NCBI GenBank assembly: GCA_029931535.1
Contig: JAQPZY010001554.1
Coordinates: 1,364,001 to 1,428,000 of the forward strand
Direction: 5' to 3'
Source of the DNA: Margaritifera margaritifera
Lineage: Eukaryota > Mollusca > Bivalvia > Unionida > Margaritiferidae
DNA: 64,000 bases
Shown here in pieces: positions 45,685-54,889 of the stretch. Position numbers and translations under genes: made by a program. The number at the start of each line of letters is the position of its first letter. Within the stretch, counting starts at the first letter, position 1. The notes under the pieces were generated by a model. The model was not told the DNA's origin. It ran no database searches and saw nothing but the letters and a program-made list of their open reading frames with translations.

Positions 45685-46430
45685 TTAATTTACCTTTTGT
45701 TGGTCCACAGACACGCATTCACCTGCAGTTTTGAACCCTGTGTGGTTAAGACATACAAGAAGAGGGTCTTTCCCCCAAAAACCTCTTCCTACAGGTTGTC
45801 GTTGTTGTTGGGGTCTGGGTGGACATTCGTATCTTTGTATATATGCATTCCAGAATTTCTTGCCTTGTTCAGGGTCCCCGGTCATAAATTCGTTATAAGT
45901 GAGTTTGAAAAGAATCCACTTCTCATCGGTGGCTTTTGTTTTCCCAGTAAACTCCTTAAATACCATTTTTGGGACATGCAACATCCATGTATGCATCATT
46001 TGTCTTTGCTGGTATTTTCAACATGTGGTCTCTCCAGTTGGGGGGGGGGGGGGTCTATAAAGAGCGGCATGCATAGAATTTTCAAGGTTCCACTGGCGAG
46101 CTTTTTCTTAAAAGAAAACAGGCAATGTTTTCATCATTGATTGATACTTGGGTGGTTATATTGTTGGAAGATTCTTAATTGCCTCTGTGACTCTTTCATC
46201 AAATACCTGAGTATCGTCTGCGACCGCACCAACTTCCTCACGCATTTCCTCGATGTCGCCTCTGGTTATATCTAAACCTTCTTGAAATTTTCCAATTGCG
46301 CCTGGCAAGTGTTCAATAGTCTCCTCGGTTGCCCTCGTACCTTTCTTAATATTCTTAGCGCGTTTGGCTATCTAACGAATTGGACCAGGTTCGTCGTCTG
46401 TTTGGCATCACTGGCAGATTTTATCATTTT
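45685..46430 (-). pseudogene. P2 unknown protein with acidic coiled-coil-like region
   Basis: From about 46420 on the minus strand one frame reads AKRAKNIKKGTRATEETIEH, then GDIEEMREEVGAVADDTQVF and DERVTEAIKNLPTI, heptad-like and rich in charged residues. A stop follows at the junction near 46160. The later frame 45685-45999 (MMHTWMLHVPKMVFKEFTGK, WILFKLTYNEF, QGKKFWNAYIQRYE) is open, contains a PRPQQQRQP segment and matches no family I know. A poly-G run at 46039-46052 sits between them. They may be one gene or two. Position is directly downstream of the ATPase gene, as in P1. Confidence 0.45.
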
Positions 46431-46472
46431 ATATACTTAGTATGTTTGTTAAATTGGTTTATCCAAACCGAC

Positions 46473-47215
46473 TCAATATTTTCCGCCGGTAGAGTCGGAG
46501 GCTGTAGTAAAGTCAGTAGTAAGAAAAATATACGGGTCAGAGTGGTCGCCGGCGCACCAGGTCCAATTAATGTTTGAGAGACCATGCGCGTCAATACCAT
46601 GAAAGATCATCAACATGTTGCAATTGTCTTGGATTGCATTAGGTACATGTGCGTTTCGTTGTGTTAAATAAATCACATATGTGTTTTCATGCCGACCTCT
46701 GGAAAATATTCGCGCGGGATTGATTTGGTGTTCAAGCATTACATCATCATACACGACAAGATTATTCTCACTCGGATCATGGTCATCAATCGTAGGTGCT
46801 TCGTCGATTGTCGAAAAGAAATAAACAGTGGACGATGAAATCGCTTCAGCTTTGCTTCTCAACGAGTCCCTTCTCGTGGCAGCATTGCTGCTCAACGACT
46901 GAAGCGCTTCCGAAAAATCTTTGAGTACATCATAACACGGTCGGTTGATCACGGTGCAATCGCGTACATGTGATCCTACGTCAACCACCCTAAAATCATA
47001 TTCAACAACAGTTGGGTTTTTCTTTAACCGGCTGGACCAATGAACAGCGCGCAAACTGAGTTTGGAAACATGTTACCGTGCTTGAGTGGTTTGGACGTTG
47101 TCTTCGCGTAAAAGTCATTGACGGTGAAAACGGGGCTTTTTAAATCTTTGATTTTTCCCGAAGCATCTATATTTTTTCCAAAAGCATCATCGTGTTTTAT
47201 TTTTCGTGATGCCAT
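46473..47215 (-). pseudogene. P2 FtsK/HerA-type (A32-like) DNA packaging ATPase, P-loop destroyed
   Basis: The start MASRKIKHDD is at 47215. KPLKHGNMFPNSV leads into CALFIGPAG, after which the sequence has a TAA stop and RKT in place of the rest of the P-loop, and then a frame change at about 47024-47054. The second frame (46473-47054) is a long open one of 193 codons with ENNLVVYDDVMLEHQ (Walker B strand with both aspartates) and RGRHENTYVIYLTQRNAHVP (sensor region), ending GGKY. The long intact C-terminal half contrasts with the wrecked P-loop. The family drives genome packaging. The gene is divergent from the zinc ribbon/PLA2 gene with a gap of 35 bp. Confidence 0.92.
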
Positions 47216-47250
47216 GTTAAATGTCAACAAAATTGTTGTATAATACAATC
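47216..47250. promoter_or_regulatory. Putative bidirectional promoter, ATPase / PLA2 genes
   Basis: Only 35 bp separate the two start codons. The spacer holds caacaa and ttgttg as a 6-bp inverted repeat with two bases between, overlapping ttgtataatacaatc, a TATA-like core that is itself nearly symmetric. The P1 copy (1392-1426) keeps gttgtataatacaatc exactly although the flanking genes have diverged. Promoter function is inference. Confidence 0.5.
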
Positions 47251-47730
47251 ATGTCTTCATAGTGTGTCCGATGCCGCACAAAAACACTTACTGTGAATCC
47301 AACTCGAGTTCAGACACGTAATGGTAAATCCGCGATCGCTGGAACTTGTGTTTGATGTGGAGCAAAGTAGTTCACATTTATTAAAAAAAGTCGGCGGTTT
47401 GCAAAGTTACCCGGGACACCATGGAGTAAATACCCTGGTGAAAAGCATATCCCCAGATACAATTACTGTGGGCCTGGGACACGGCTAGATATACAATTTG
47501 ATTCTAACAATCGACCTAAAACCGGGGAAGCAAGCGTAAACCGCGTCGATGCTGCATATTACCGACATAATATTGCTTATAATGCATCAAACGATATCCA
47601 TTCGCGTCAACGAGCCCATGTAGATCTCATCCATGACTTAAACGCTATTAATCCTACACTTGGAGAAAGAATCACTAGATGGATTATCAAAGGAGGTATG
47701 AAGGCCAAGATTGTTTTGGGTGGTGAATAA
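47251..47730 (+). pseudogene. P2 zinc ribbon + phospholipase A2 (parvovirus-type) gene
   Basis: The N-terminus has the CxxC pair CVRC and a later CGAK, but stops at codon 4 and in the second pair spoil the zinc ribbon. From about 47452 a continuous open frame to the stop at 47730 gives the lipase-like part: YNYCGPGTRLDIQF, with the YxGPGT-type calcium-binding loop. After about 20 residues comes NRVDAAYYRHNIAYN, where the family has a catalytic histidine-aspartate pair; here the aspartate is asparagine. A helical tail (DLIHDLNAINPTLGERI, then WIIKGG) follows. Related domains in parvovirus capsids and some Polintons breach endosomal membranes. Probably inactive. Confidence 0.82.
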
Positions 47731-47790
47731 AGTTCACTCATTGGTGGACAAAGTTCACTCATTGATCGACAAACTCCACTCATTGAAGGT
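47725..47790 (+). repeat. Triplicated 21-bp unit at the end of the PLA2 gene
   Basis: Three successive variants of gacaaagttcactcattgg (starts at 47725, 47747 and 47768) lie between the PLA2 stop and the integrase start. P1 has one copy, which is in frame with its reading frame, so the unit was coding (seven codons) before expansion. Confidence 0.8.
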
Positions 47791-47816
47791 AAACTATATT
47801 TATATATTTAACACAC

Positions 47817-48830
47817 ATGGATAAAAAGGGTGTAGTTGCTGAACTATCATTATCGAAAATATACTACAGTCCGCACGGTTATTGGAAAGGTGAAGCTGCT
47901 ATTGAAAAATTAGCAAACGCGGTCAACAATGGCATTGCTCGAGCATGGTTGTATAAACAAGTGCTGTGGCAAATTTATCCACCCGTGCCAATAAAGATTT
48001 CACGTGGTTGTTTTGATGTCCAAACACCTAACGAAGTTCATCAGGCTGATCTTTTATTTCTTCCACATGATCGGGTACGTGGACACACATACAAATACAC
48101 GTTAGCCATTGTATATATCGCTAGCAGATACAAGGAAGCGGAGCCGCTGACGTCTAAAGATTCAGCAAGTGTCGCAGATGCGCTTAAACGTATTTACACG
48201 CGTGGGCCACTAATATGGCCACAGTTATTACAAGTGGATCAAGATAAAGAATTTCTTAGAGCCGTTGACAAAGCACCATGTGCGGGTTAGTATTGGACAT
48301 GTTAATATACATCGTAGTCAGTCTATTGCGGAAATATGTAACCACACACTTGCGGAACGACTATTTGGACATCAGTACGTGCAAAAATTGTTAATGAATC
48401 TCGGATCGCAGAGCGAACACGCGAGTGGGTAAAACGACTACCATTAGTCATACAATCATTAAATAATGAAATCACACTAGCGATTGGATTAAAACCCGCT
48501 GATGCTATTCGACAAAAGACTGTCACCGTTACCTATAAATTTATTTCACAACCACCACCGTTATAATCACGCGGAAAATAATCTGGTCGGTATCAGTATG
48601 TAGCTGTGAGTTAGAAGGTGGACAGTGTCGTGCTACTGACCCGGTATGATCCGTCTATGTATTTGTAATCGCTGACCGGATTGACTTTCCAAGGCTACTA
48701 ACATGTTATCATTGGCTCCTGTGGATGAACAATCGTCAAAGACACCAAGTAGACCATTTGTAAGAGGAATTACAAGTCGTTCCCGCAAATATAGAATTGC
48801 CACCAAGATCTATTTTACGCTAGTGCGTCA
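47817..48830 (+). pseudogene. P2 retroviral-type (rve) integrase
   Basis: The start MDKKGVVAELSLSKIYYSP is followed by YWKGEAAIEKLANA and WLYKQVLWQIYPP, an N-terminal helical domain typical of Polinton integrases. The core gives HQADLLFLPHDR (first Asp), YKYTLAIVYIASRYKEAEPL, and LLQVDQDKEF (second Asp). The frame shifts near 48285; SIAEICNHTLAERLFGHQY (catalytic Glu helix) follows at about 48320-48380 in another frame. C-terminal pieces (GLKPADAI, TVTVTYKFISQPP) run to about 48570 and scraps to 48830. All three acidic residues can be located but not in one frame. It is convergent with the polymerase gene. A TATA-like tatatttatatattta lies just upstream. Confidence 0.92.
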
Positions 48831-51720
48831 ATTGTAAGTTGATTTGCAATCGCATGTTGTCCAAATACGTAAGTGGTAATTCCGTGGGGAAATATCCATC
48901 GTTTGGTAAAAAGCGGTGACAAACTAACCTTAGTATATCGTTATACGCCCTAGCGGTGGGTTTTTTTTTTTTTTTGCTCCCGATCATGTTGTCTGAATGT
49001 GTGTATTCGCGTCGCTCGCGAAGACATTCCACATACATCTCGTGTGTGAAATATTTTTCAACAATAACCCGGGGAACTCCTTTCGCCTTCTTTTTGTTTT
49101 CGGTCCCGACCACGATCGATTACATTTTGGGGCGCAGCCCCACCTATTCTTCGATAGGATCTCCCGCACATTCATCTGTGAATTTTTCTACAACTTTTTT
49201 TTGGTGTTGCTAGACAACGATTATTTTGTCGGATAATCGCTGTTGTCAAATTCGTTAGTGAGTGTGTTTGATGCGATATCCGGGTACGCATCGTCGGTGG
49301 TTATATGCATCAGCAGCGAGTCGGTGTATGTGTAAACGATCTTGACATGATTCGTGTAAAACGGTTTAATTTTGTCATAGTAAAACTCACACATGAGCAG
49401 CTTCGACAAGTCTAGCACAGACGCGCCAGCATAGGTTAGCTTTGTCAGATTCAGTTTTGACCTTTACTATGTACGGCAATGAGTTGACGAGCGGGGTAGT
49501 TCGAGTGAGCATATCGATGCCTTGCCATGGAAATCCTGCCCCTAAGTGAGCGCTCAATAACAGATGCTGGTCATTATCTGTGACCAGTTCCAACTCCACC
49601 TTGGTTTTTAACAGCAATGCATCCCAGGACAATCCCGGTGACGTAAAGTAGTGCGCGCATTCGAGCTTTTATACTCTCATGGCGGTATCGCTAAACGCTT
49701 CAAAGACATCCGCGAGCAGCAACACACCAGTGCGCAGATACAGATCTTGATAGTCACCGAGATTTCCATAACCAAACGCGGACCATACATTTATTGCATG
49801 CATTTCGTCTATGATACTTAATTTTTCACGCATCAGTGTTGAATAAAAACACTCCGATGAGTGCAACTTAGTTTCGTTAAATTTTTCCAAAGAATCCATG
49901 TAGTCGTATCGATATATTCCTTTACGAAGCAGTAAGGCAAACCTTTTCTCGTTTTGGTCTGGTCCATATGGGTAACTGCCCTCATAATGTAATGCTTCAT
50001 TAAAAGCACCACCGTATTGACGAGTACTTGTAAAACGAGCATTGCCATTCACTGCAAGGTTGCTTGCTAGTTTTTCCAATGATGAATTCAAAAACTGAAA
50101 CGAATCGAAGAACTGCAGTTGTCCCAGTCGAAATGTCGTGTATGTTTCCTTATTGTTTGGAATAATGCTTATTGACGACTTGGATACCGTGGCAGCTGCC
50201 TGCATTATTAAATGACCATCATACCCACGCAGGTTATGAAATACTACAGGAATTCTTCTTTTATTTAGGTAAATTCGCAGCTGTATGTTGCATGCGATGT
50301 GTGCGGTTCCTAAGTACACGCCAGTGATATGACAGTGATCAGGAACTTTCACATCAGTGAAACTAAAAGCACCATTGCAGATCCAGCAATGAGTGACCGC
50401 GATAAACAAAAACCCATTGGGATTTTTTCAGCAGCTTTTATTGTGTTTGATTGAACTCTGGTGGATTCTTCGGTTCTCACGGGAATGTTCAAGCATTCAA
50501 AATCCTCGTAAATCACATACGGAACTTTCATCTTTCGTTGCATCGTGGTGAATTTCAAGATGTTTTTGCCGGATTCTGGAATAATTGTATGCTGCGGATT
50601 TTCACTAATTCCACCGCAGTAAAAAATCATGCTCGTCAAGCCCCTGTTGTGTGGTAAATAAATGCATGCAACGTTCACATGGAAACTTTGTACCCTTGTG
50701 CTTGCTATGTCGGTTAAGCAATCGGGAAAGATTTTTTATCCATACGTAATGAGATAGTGACTCTGAACCATTCATGCCGCTTATCAACAGCAGATTCATC
50801 TTGGTCCGCCCATGCCAATATTTGTTTTGTACATGTGAGGATAGTACAAGCGGATGAAAGACTTTGTCACAAGTGTACACGTTAACGGCGATACCCGGGT
50901 TAAGTTTTTTAAACTAGTTCAGTGTGGCCTTAGTAACATGCATATGAAATTCAATGTTGCCAAAATTGAGTTTAGCCAAATATTGCTGGTATTGTCGCGG
51001 CCGATATATATTGTAAAGCGGACACGATCGCCAAATCAAAACATCGATTGTCTTAGTTTTTAACATTTCTTATCGACCACGGCGGAACATAGTCTTGCGT
51101 TGGTATATAATTTGATCCGCTGAATGATTCGTACGGGGAAGTATGAAGTTGAACTTCCTAACATCTGTCATGAGTCCATCCTGAACCTGTTTGGGTCCAT
51201 TTTCCAATGTGTGGAGAATTTTTTCAGTACCTTTATCGATTGGTTCATTGATATCCTCGGCATCTTTGCGGTTTGTGATTATAAGTGGACCACCATGAAG
51301 CCACGCGGTTTGGGTTTTAAATTCATCCTTGTCTGATGATTTGTAATTAAGCGGCATAGTCAAATATGCATTCACAACAATATCCACGTTAACTCCGGAG
51401 GTGCCAGAGCGTTGTAACATTGATATGATTTCCGAGCGCATATTCGATAAAAGCTTTATAATGTCTTTGCTTGGCGCGTACGTGTTTGGAATACTTGCAT
51501 TCATGATCACCCTTACGCTTGTGTTACTTAAACTCGGTACTTCTTGTTCATAAACATACGCAGCAGCCTCAGCGGCGATACGTCGGCGGTCTTTTTCACG
51601 AACATGCTCAACTGCCTTAGCGGTAATAGCAGCTGCGACACGTTGACAGGTTTGTACATCTTGGACTATATTTCCAATTTCCGCACGCTTGACTAGTGGA
51701 GTAATGCTGCTATTGAATCA
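48830..51720 (-). pseudogene. polB: P2 protein-primed DNA polymerase B, palm partly deleted
   Basis: Minus-strand order. A frame open from 51717 to 51070 carries the N-terminal domain. HYVWIKNLSRLLNRHSKHKG with CERCMHLFTTQQGLDEH is a zinc finger (50640-50760). PYVIYEDFECL holds the exonuclease carboxylates (about 50520). CWICNGAFSFTDVKVPDHCH is a zinc-binding insert, then FHNLRGYDGHLIMQ (about 50215-50250). LSWDALLLKTKVELELVTD lies near 49570-49630. LSKLLMCEFYYDKIKPFY and then VYTYTDSL are at about 49300-49400. VPRVIVEKYFTHEMY is C-terminal. Motif C has tyrosine where the first aspartate is expected, and I find no motif A (SLYPS-type) between 49387 and 49560, so part of the palm is deleted. 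The enzyme would replicate the element. Confidence 0.93.
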
Positions 51721-52054
51721 TGCTGCTGTTTCATGAATCTGTCTCACGGTCAGGCGCGGTTCGGCTAAATACCTAATATCACAAGTATGTCAGCTTTTCT
51801 TGCACCTCTTGGTATTTTTATGTTCTGCTCTCTCGCGAATTGTTTTATTTGTTTACAGTTGATGTTGTCGGGGTAACTGGTTGTTGCGGTTGTTGCACAA
51901 CAGGTTGTGGTTCAGTTACAAGCCCTAATAACTCAAGTATGCCAGCTATTCGCATACGGCTTGATATTCGTATCCCACGCTGTCGAGCGAGTTGCTTTAG
52001 TTGAATCACACACGGCATACAAATATACAAGTATAAATTACTGTTTAATTGCAA
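51721..52054 (-). pseudogene. P2 tandem SAP-like motifs upstream of polymerase
   Basis: The frame 51845-52054 contains IQLKQLARQRGIRISSRMRI and then AGILELLGL, a SAP-type DNA-binding helix pair, followed by a proline/glutamine-rich linker. In a second minus frame at about 51765-51845, IKQFAREQNIKIPRGARKAD with ILVILGI repeats the same pattern. Two SAP-like motifs in series therefore precede the polymerase, separated by a frameshift. A SAP motif at the start of Polinton polymerases is familiar, so this is probably the true N-terminus of the polymerase gene, with a frame break near 51720. Confidence 0.6.
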
Positions 52055-52452
52055 ATTCCATCAATAAATTGTTCAAAAATGTTTACTTTATCGGGCTTGG
52101 AAATGGCAATCGCTTCAATTCTGGCAATACTTTCATTTACTTATGTATCGTTTTCATCAACGTCGTCGAGCTTTTCTTCAACGGTGTTGTGTATTTCTGC
52201 AGCAGGTTCTATTGCTATTGCGCAGTCAAATCTTTGACGACGCGCACGATAATACTCGCGAATTTATCCGCATGGTCGCCAAAGCTGATTAAGAGACTTT
52301 ACTCCGATACCACATCTGAGACATGGTCGAGCACCCGGACCAATACGTAACGCTAGCAAATGTGATTTACAGTATTCGCAATGGCATGTTCTGCCGCAGA
52401 GTTCATGTTTTCCAAGGTATACACCTTTGCAATGATTTCGTCCACAAGCCAT
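52040..52452 (-). pseudogene. P2 small cysteine-rich zinc-binding protein
   Basis: The frame 52264-52452 starts MACGRNHCKGVYLGKHELCG and continues RTCHCEYCKSHLLALRIGPG and PCLRCGIGVKS. At least four CxxC/CxH-type pairs suggest two zinc sites. The following part, in a different frame, is arginine-rich (REYYRARRQRFDC) and then acidic (NTVEEKLDDVDEND) to about 52130. A shift near 52264 separates them. Similar small zinc proteins occur beside Polinton polymerases; function unknown. Confidence 0.6.
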
Positions 52453-52477
52453 TGAACTTTTTATATATTAACAAATT

Positions 52478-53009
52478 TTATTCTTTAAACAGGAAATATT
52501 GTTTATCTATCCTCTCAATGTATGAATTCATGGTATTAGTTAATAATACCGGTAATGCACCATTTGTTAATTGAAAATGACGCTGCACCATAAATGGTAA
52601 CGTTACAAGGCAATTTAGTGTCTCGCATGCTAGATATTTTACCACGCGGAAGCCTCCGAAGTTTGGTATCAAAACGATCTACCTGTGCAAATACATTTTT
52701 TTTCAAGAGGGAATTTGGTGAAATCACTGCGCATTTACTGTTGGTATAATGGCTCATGACAACTCGGAACTCACCATCTATTGTGCGCTCACATCCAAGA
52801 ATTTAAAACGTATAATAGTGCCTGTTTTCGAATCTGAAATTCGTTATAATTTCCATGCCGTCCTCGAGTATTGACTGTATGGGTTTTGTATCTTTACATC
52901 GAAATAATTCTTCACAGAAATGCCGCCATTTCCTAGGGTCATCTATCATTTCCCGATATTCTTTATAATTACAAATAAATTCGTTATTTTGCATACGTTC
53001 AAGTGTCAT
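52478..53009 (-). CDS. P2 unknown small ORFs right of the zinc-binding gene
   Basis: Two minus-strand frames: 52803-53009 (68 codons, MTLERMQNNEFICNYKEYRE, WRHFCEELFRC, ending RHYYTF) with a plausible full ORF, and 52478-52757 in two overlapping frames (MSHYTNSKCAVISPNSLLKK..., GGFRVVKYLACETLNCLVTL). No family recognised. The latter pair indicates a frameshift near 52600-52660. As in other Polintons, the terminal region carries lineage-specific small genes. Confidence 0.4.
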
Positions 53010-53490
53010 TAGTGTTTTTATATATTATACCAAACACATTTCTCTAATTTATTTGTTCTTGGTGATCTTCGCAATTAATAGAATATTCGCTTCATGTTTC
53101 AATGTCATCGTCATTATAGTATTCACTCGTTTAGCTATTTGTACTAGGTGGTCTAGTCAATGTTAGCGACTTTATTTTTTCTTGCACAATATCAACTATT
53201 GTTTTTTGAGGTTGTTTGTTATATTTTTCTCCAAGTAGGCATCCCTATTTTTCCAAGATAATTCCTAAGTTGATTAATTTATCAAGATGTTCCGTATACG
53301 TGTTTCAAAAATCATATAACATCTTTTCAGCCTCTTTAGCAAATTGTATGAATCATTTAAGCGAAACAACAATTTAATCTTTTCTTAGATGTTTCGCACA
53401 CTCCACTGGTCTGGCAGATGAATTCCGGACTTGGATATTTTTCAGAATACTAGATGCGTTGATGCGTGGATCTGTGGATTTTTTCGCCAT
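53010..53490. other. P2 interior, no clear gene
   Basis: AT-rich, with no frame over 60 codons apart from those driven by the adjacent TA tract. Possibly a decayed minus-strand gene. Confidence 0.4.
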
Positions 53491-53491
53491 T

Positions 53492-53555
<64 letters not shown>
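53491..53555. repeat. (TA)n tract at the left edge of a MULE-like insertion
   Basis: About 30 TA units abut the insertion; the other side has TA followed by a GATA tract (54279-54320). TA-rich flanks hide any target duplication. Confidence 0.97.
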
Positions 53556-53559
<4 letters not shown>

Positions 53560-54277
53560 CCCAGACAAAAGCGCGCAAGACAAAAAAAGCGCGCCGACAA
53601 AAGCGCGCAGGACAAAAGCGCGCCGACATAATCGCGCAAAGACGAAAGCCTACAACAATTACCATTTTGTGTCTCTAGTAAAGAAACTAACAAATACAGC
53701 ATTAAAGATCATTAAGCATCGTTTATTAATTAATATCTCAATATGGCCTTAAAGATCAAATAACATCATCTATCCATTAATATCTCAATATGCAAAACGT
53801 TCAATGACTACAAGTGTCTTCTACAGTGCAACGTTATGCGCGATTCCGCGCAGATAGTCCATTGTTGACACATTGCCGTATGTCGGAATTAAAGCATGCA
53901 GGCGCCGATTGAGTTGAACAATGATCGTGTTCCTCAAGAAGAAGCAGATTCTGATTCGTGCCAAACATCAGAATCCGATTTTCGTCTTTACGAAGCCGAT
54001 AGCTATCACGTAAAATGTGTTCTTTCTGCTTCTGCGATTCGGTTCTTTCCATAACTGCAAATGTTTGGACCTAAATATATTTGTGTGCTATTTATACAGT
54101 TTCAGGTACGCAAGTAGTTTTGAAGAATGACTCTTCAAATAATATTTGGAACTTAGAAATTATGTTACTATTCATGTCTACTTCTACTCAAGGTTTTGTC
54201 GGCGCGCTTTTGTCGGGGGTTTTAAGCTGTGCGCTTTTTTCGGTGCGCATTTGTCCTGCGTGCTTTTGTCGGGACAC

Positions 54278-54278
<1 letters not shown>
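53556..54278. mobile_element. MULE-like element with gacaaaagcgcgc terminal repeats, nested in P2
   Basis: The left end reads ggcacccagacaaaagcgcgc; the right end, reverse-complemented, ggtgtcccgacaaaagcacgc. Both termini consist of three to four tandem variants of gacaaaagcgcgc in inverted orientation (about 85-90 bp each). The 723-bp interior has one minus-strand frame (53834-54052) reading TESQKQKEHILRDSYRLRKD and later LLLLEEHDHCSTQSAP, reminiscent of the FLYWCH-type zinc finger at the start of some MULE transposases. No DDE domain. Classification is by these two hints. Confidence 0.6.

Positions 54279-54320
<42 letters not shown>
54279..54320. repeat. TA/(GATA)n tract
   Basis: tatatatata followed by about seven GATA units directly right of the MULE-like element. 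Confidence 0.95.
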
Positions 54321-54321
<1 letters not shown>

Positions 54322-54533
54322 TGCGCAGTTGGTGTAAAATATAAAATATTCTTTCTCAGCAAGACATAATTTCAGACTACGCTGGTATAAAATACTCGGC
54401 TGCAGAGAAAATAATATCAGCTGTGTATTTGACGCAGTCGGTGGAGATCAATAATTGTATTTCTGCAGTAGTATAGTTGTAAGCAATAATCGGGGCCTGA
54501 CTGCGACACTTGAATTGGCGCAGCAGCACAGAA
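54321..54533. other. P2 interior before the right TIR
   Basis: No gene seen. Sequence passes into the right TIR at about 54534. Confidence 0.5.
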
Positions 54534-54754
54534 CTTGCAACGACCACTACACTGGCTAATTATTGGCGTGTGTGCGCCCACAGATGTTTATGCCGAAGAC
54601 CCCCTCGCTTACTACCACAGCTGTATATTTCTTACTGCGTCAAAATCTCACGGGGGACCTCACATGTGAGAATTCGGGACCGTGTTGTTCTAATTGTGAT
54701 GAGCTCTTTTCACGCTAGAGTAATTATATTTTGTAAACCAGCATCGTATGCACT
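54534..54754 (-). repeat. P2 right terminal inverted repeat (about 221 bp)
   Basis: Ends ...gcatcgtatgcact. Its reverse complement matches the left TIR including ggtttacaaaatataatt, cacggtcccgaat, tgaggtccc and cacacacgcca. Roughly 80 percent identity by eye; several small indels. Confidence 0.93.
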
Positions 54755-54889
54755 AATATGTGACGACCTAGATAAAAAAAAATTAAAGTCTCGGGGTATA
54801 GAAGAGCCGACGTATCCCAGTAACAAAAATTTAAACTATACAATGTGCCTCTACCACAGTTGGATATTTTCTGTATTAAATAATAAGGC

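Larger units (their letters stand above)
39236..54754. mobile_element. Polinton/Maverick (adintovirus-like) element P2, both TIRs present
   Basis: The reverse complement of 54534-54754 matches 39236-39546, giving terminal inverted repeats that begin AGTGCATACGATGC. Size is about 15.5 kb, typical of the family (15-20 kb). Between them lie relics of the Polinton core set: DNA polymerase B, rve integrase, packaging ATPase, adenain-like protease, major capsid and penton, plus accessory genes. A clean 6-bp target duplication is not preserved (aatgtt on the left, aatatg on the right). Insertions within: an 870-bp solo LTR at 42987-43856 and a MULE-like element at 53556-54278. Known for the family: these elements combine transposon and virus features. 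Inference: P2 is an old, inactive endogenous copy. Confidence 0.95.

Noticed and set aside
53431..53702. Frames with alternating Tyr-Ile runs around the TA tract
   Set aside because: They are translations of (TA)n and of the iterated MULE-like end; no protein family. The same holds at 61524-61849.
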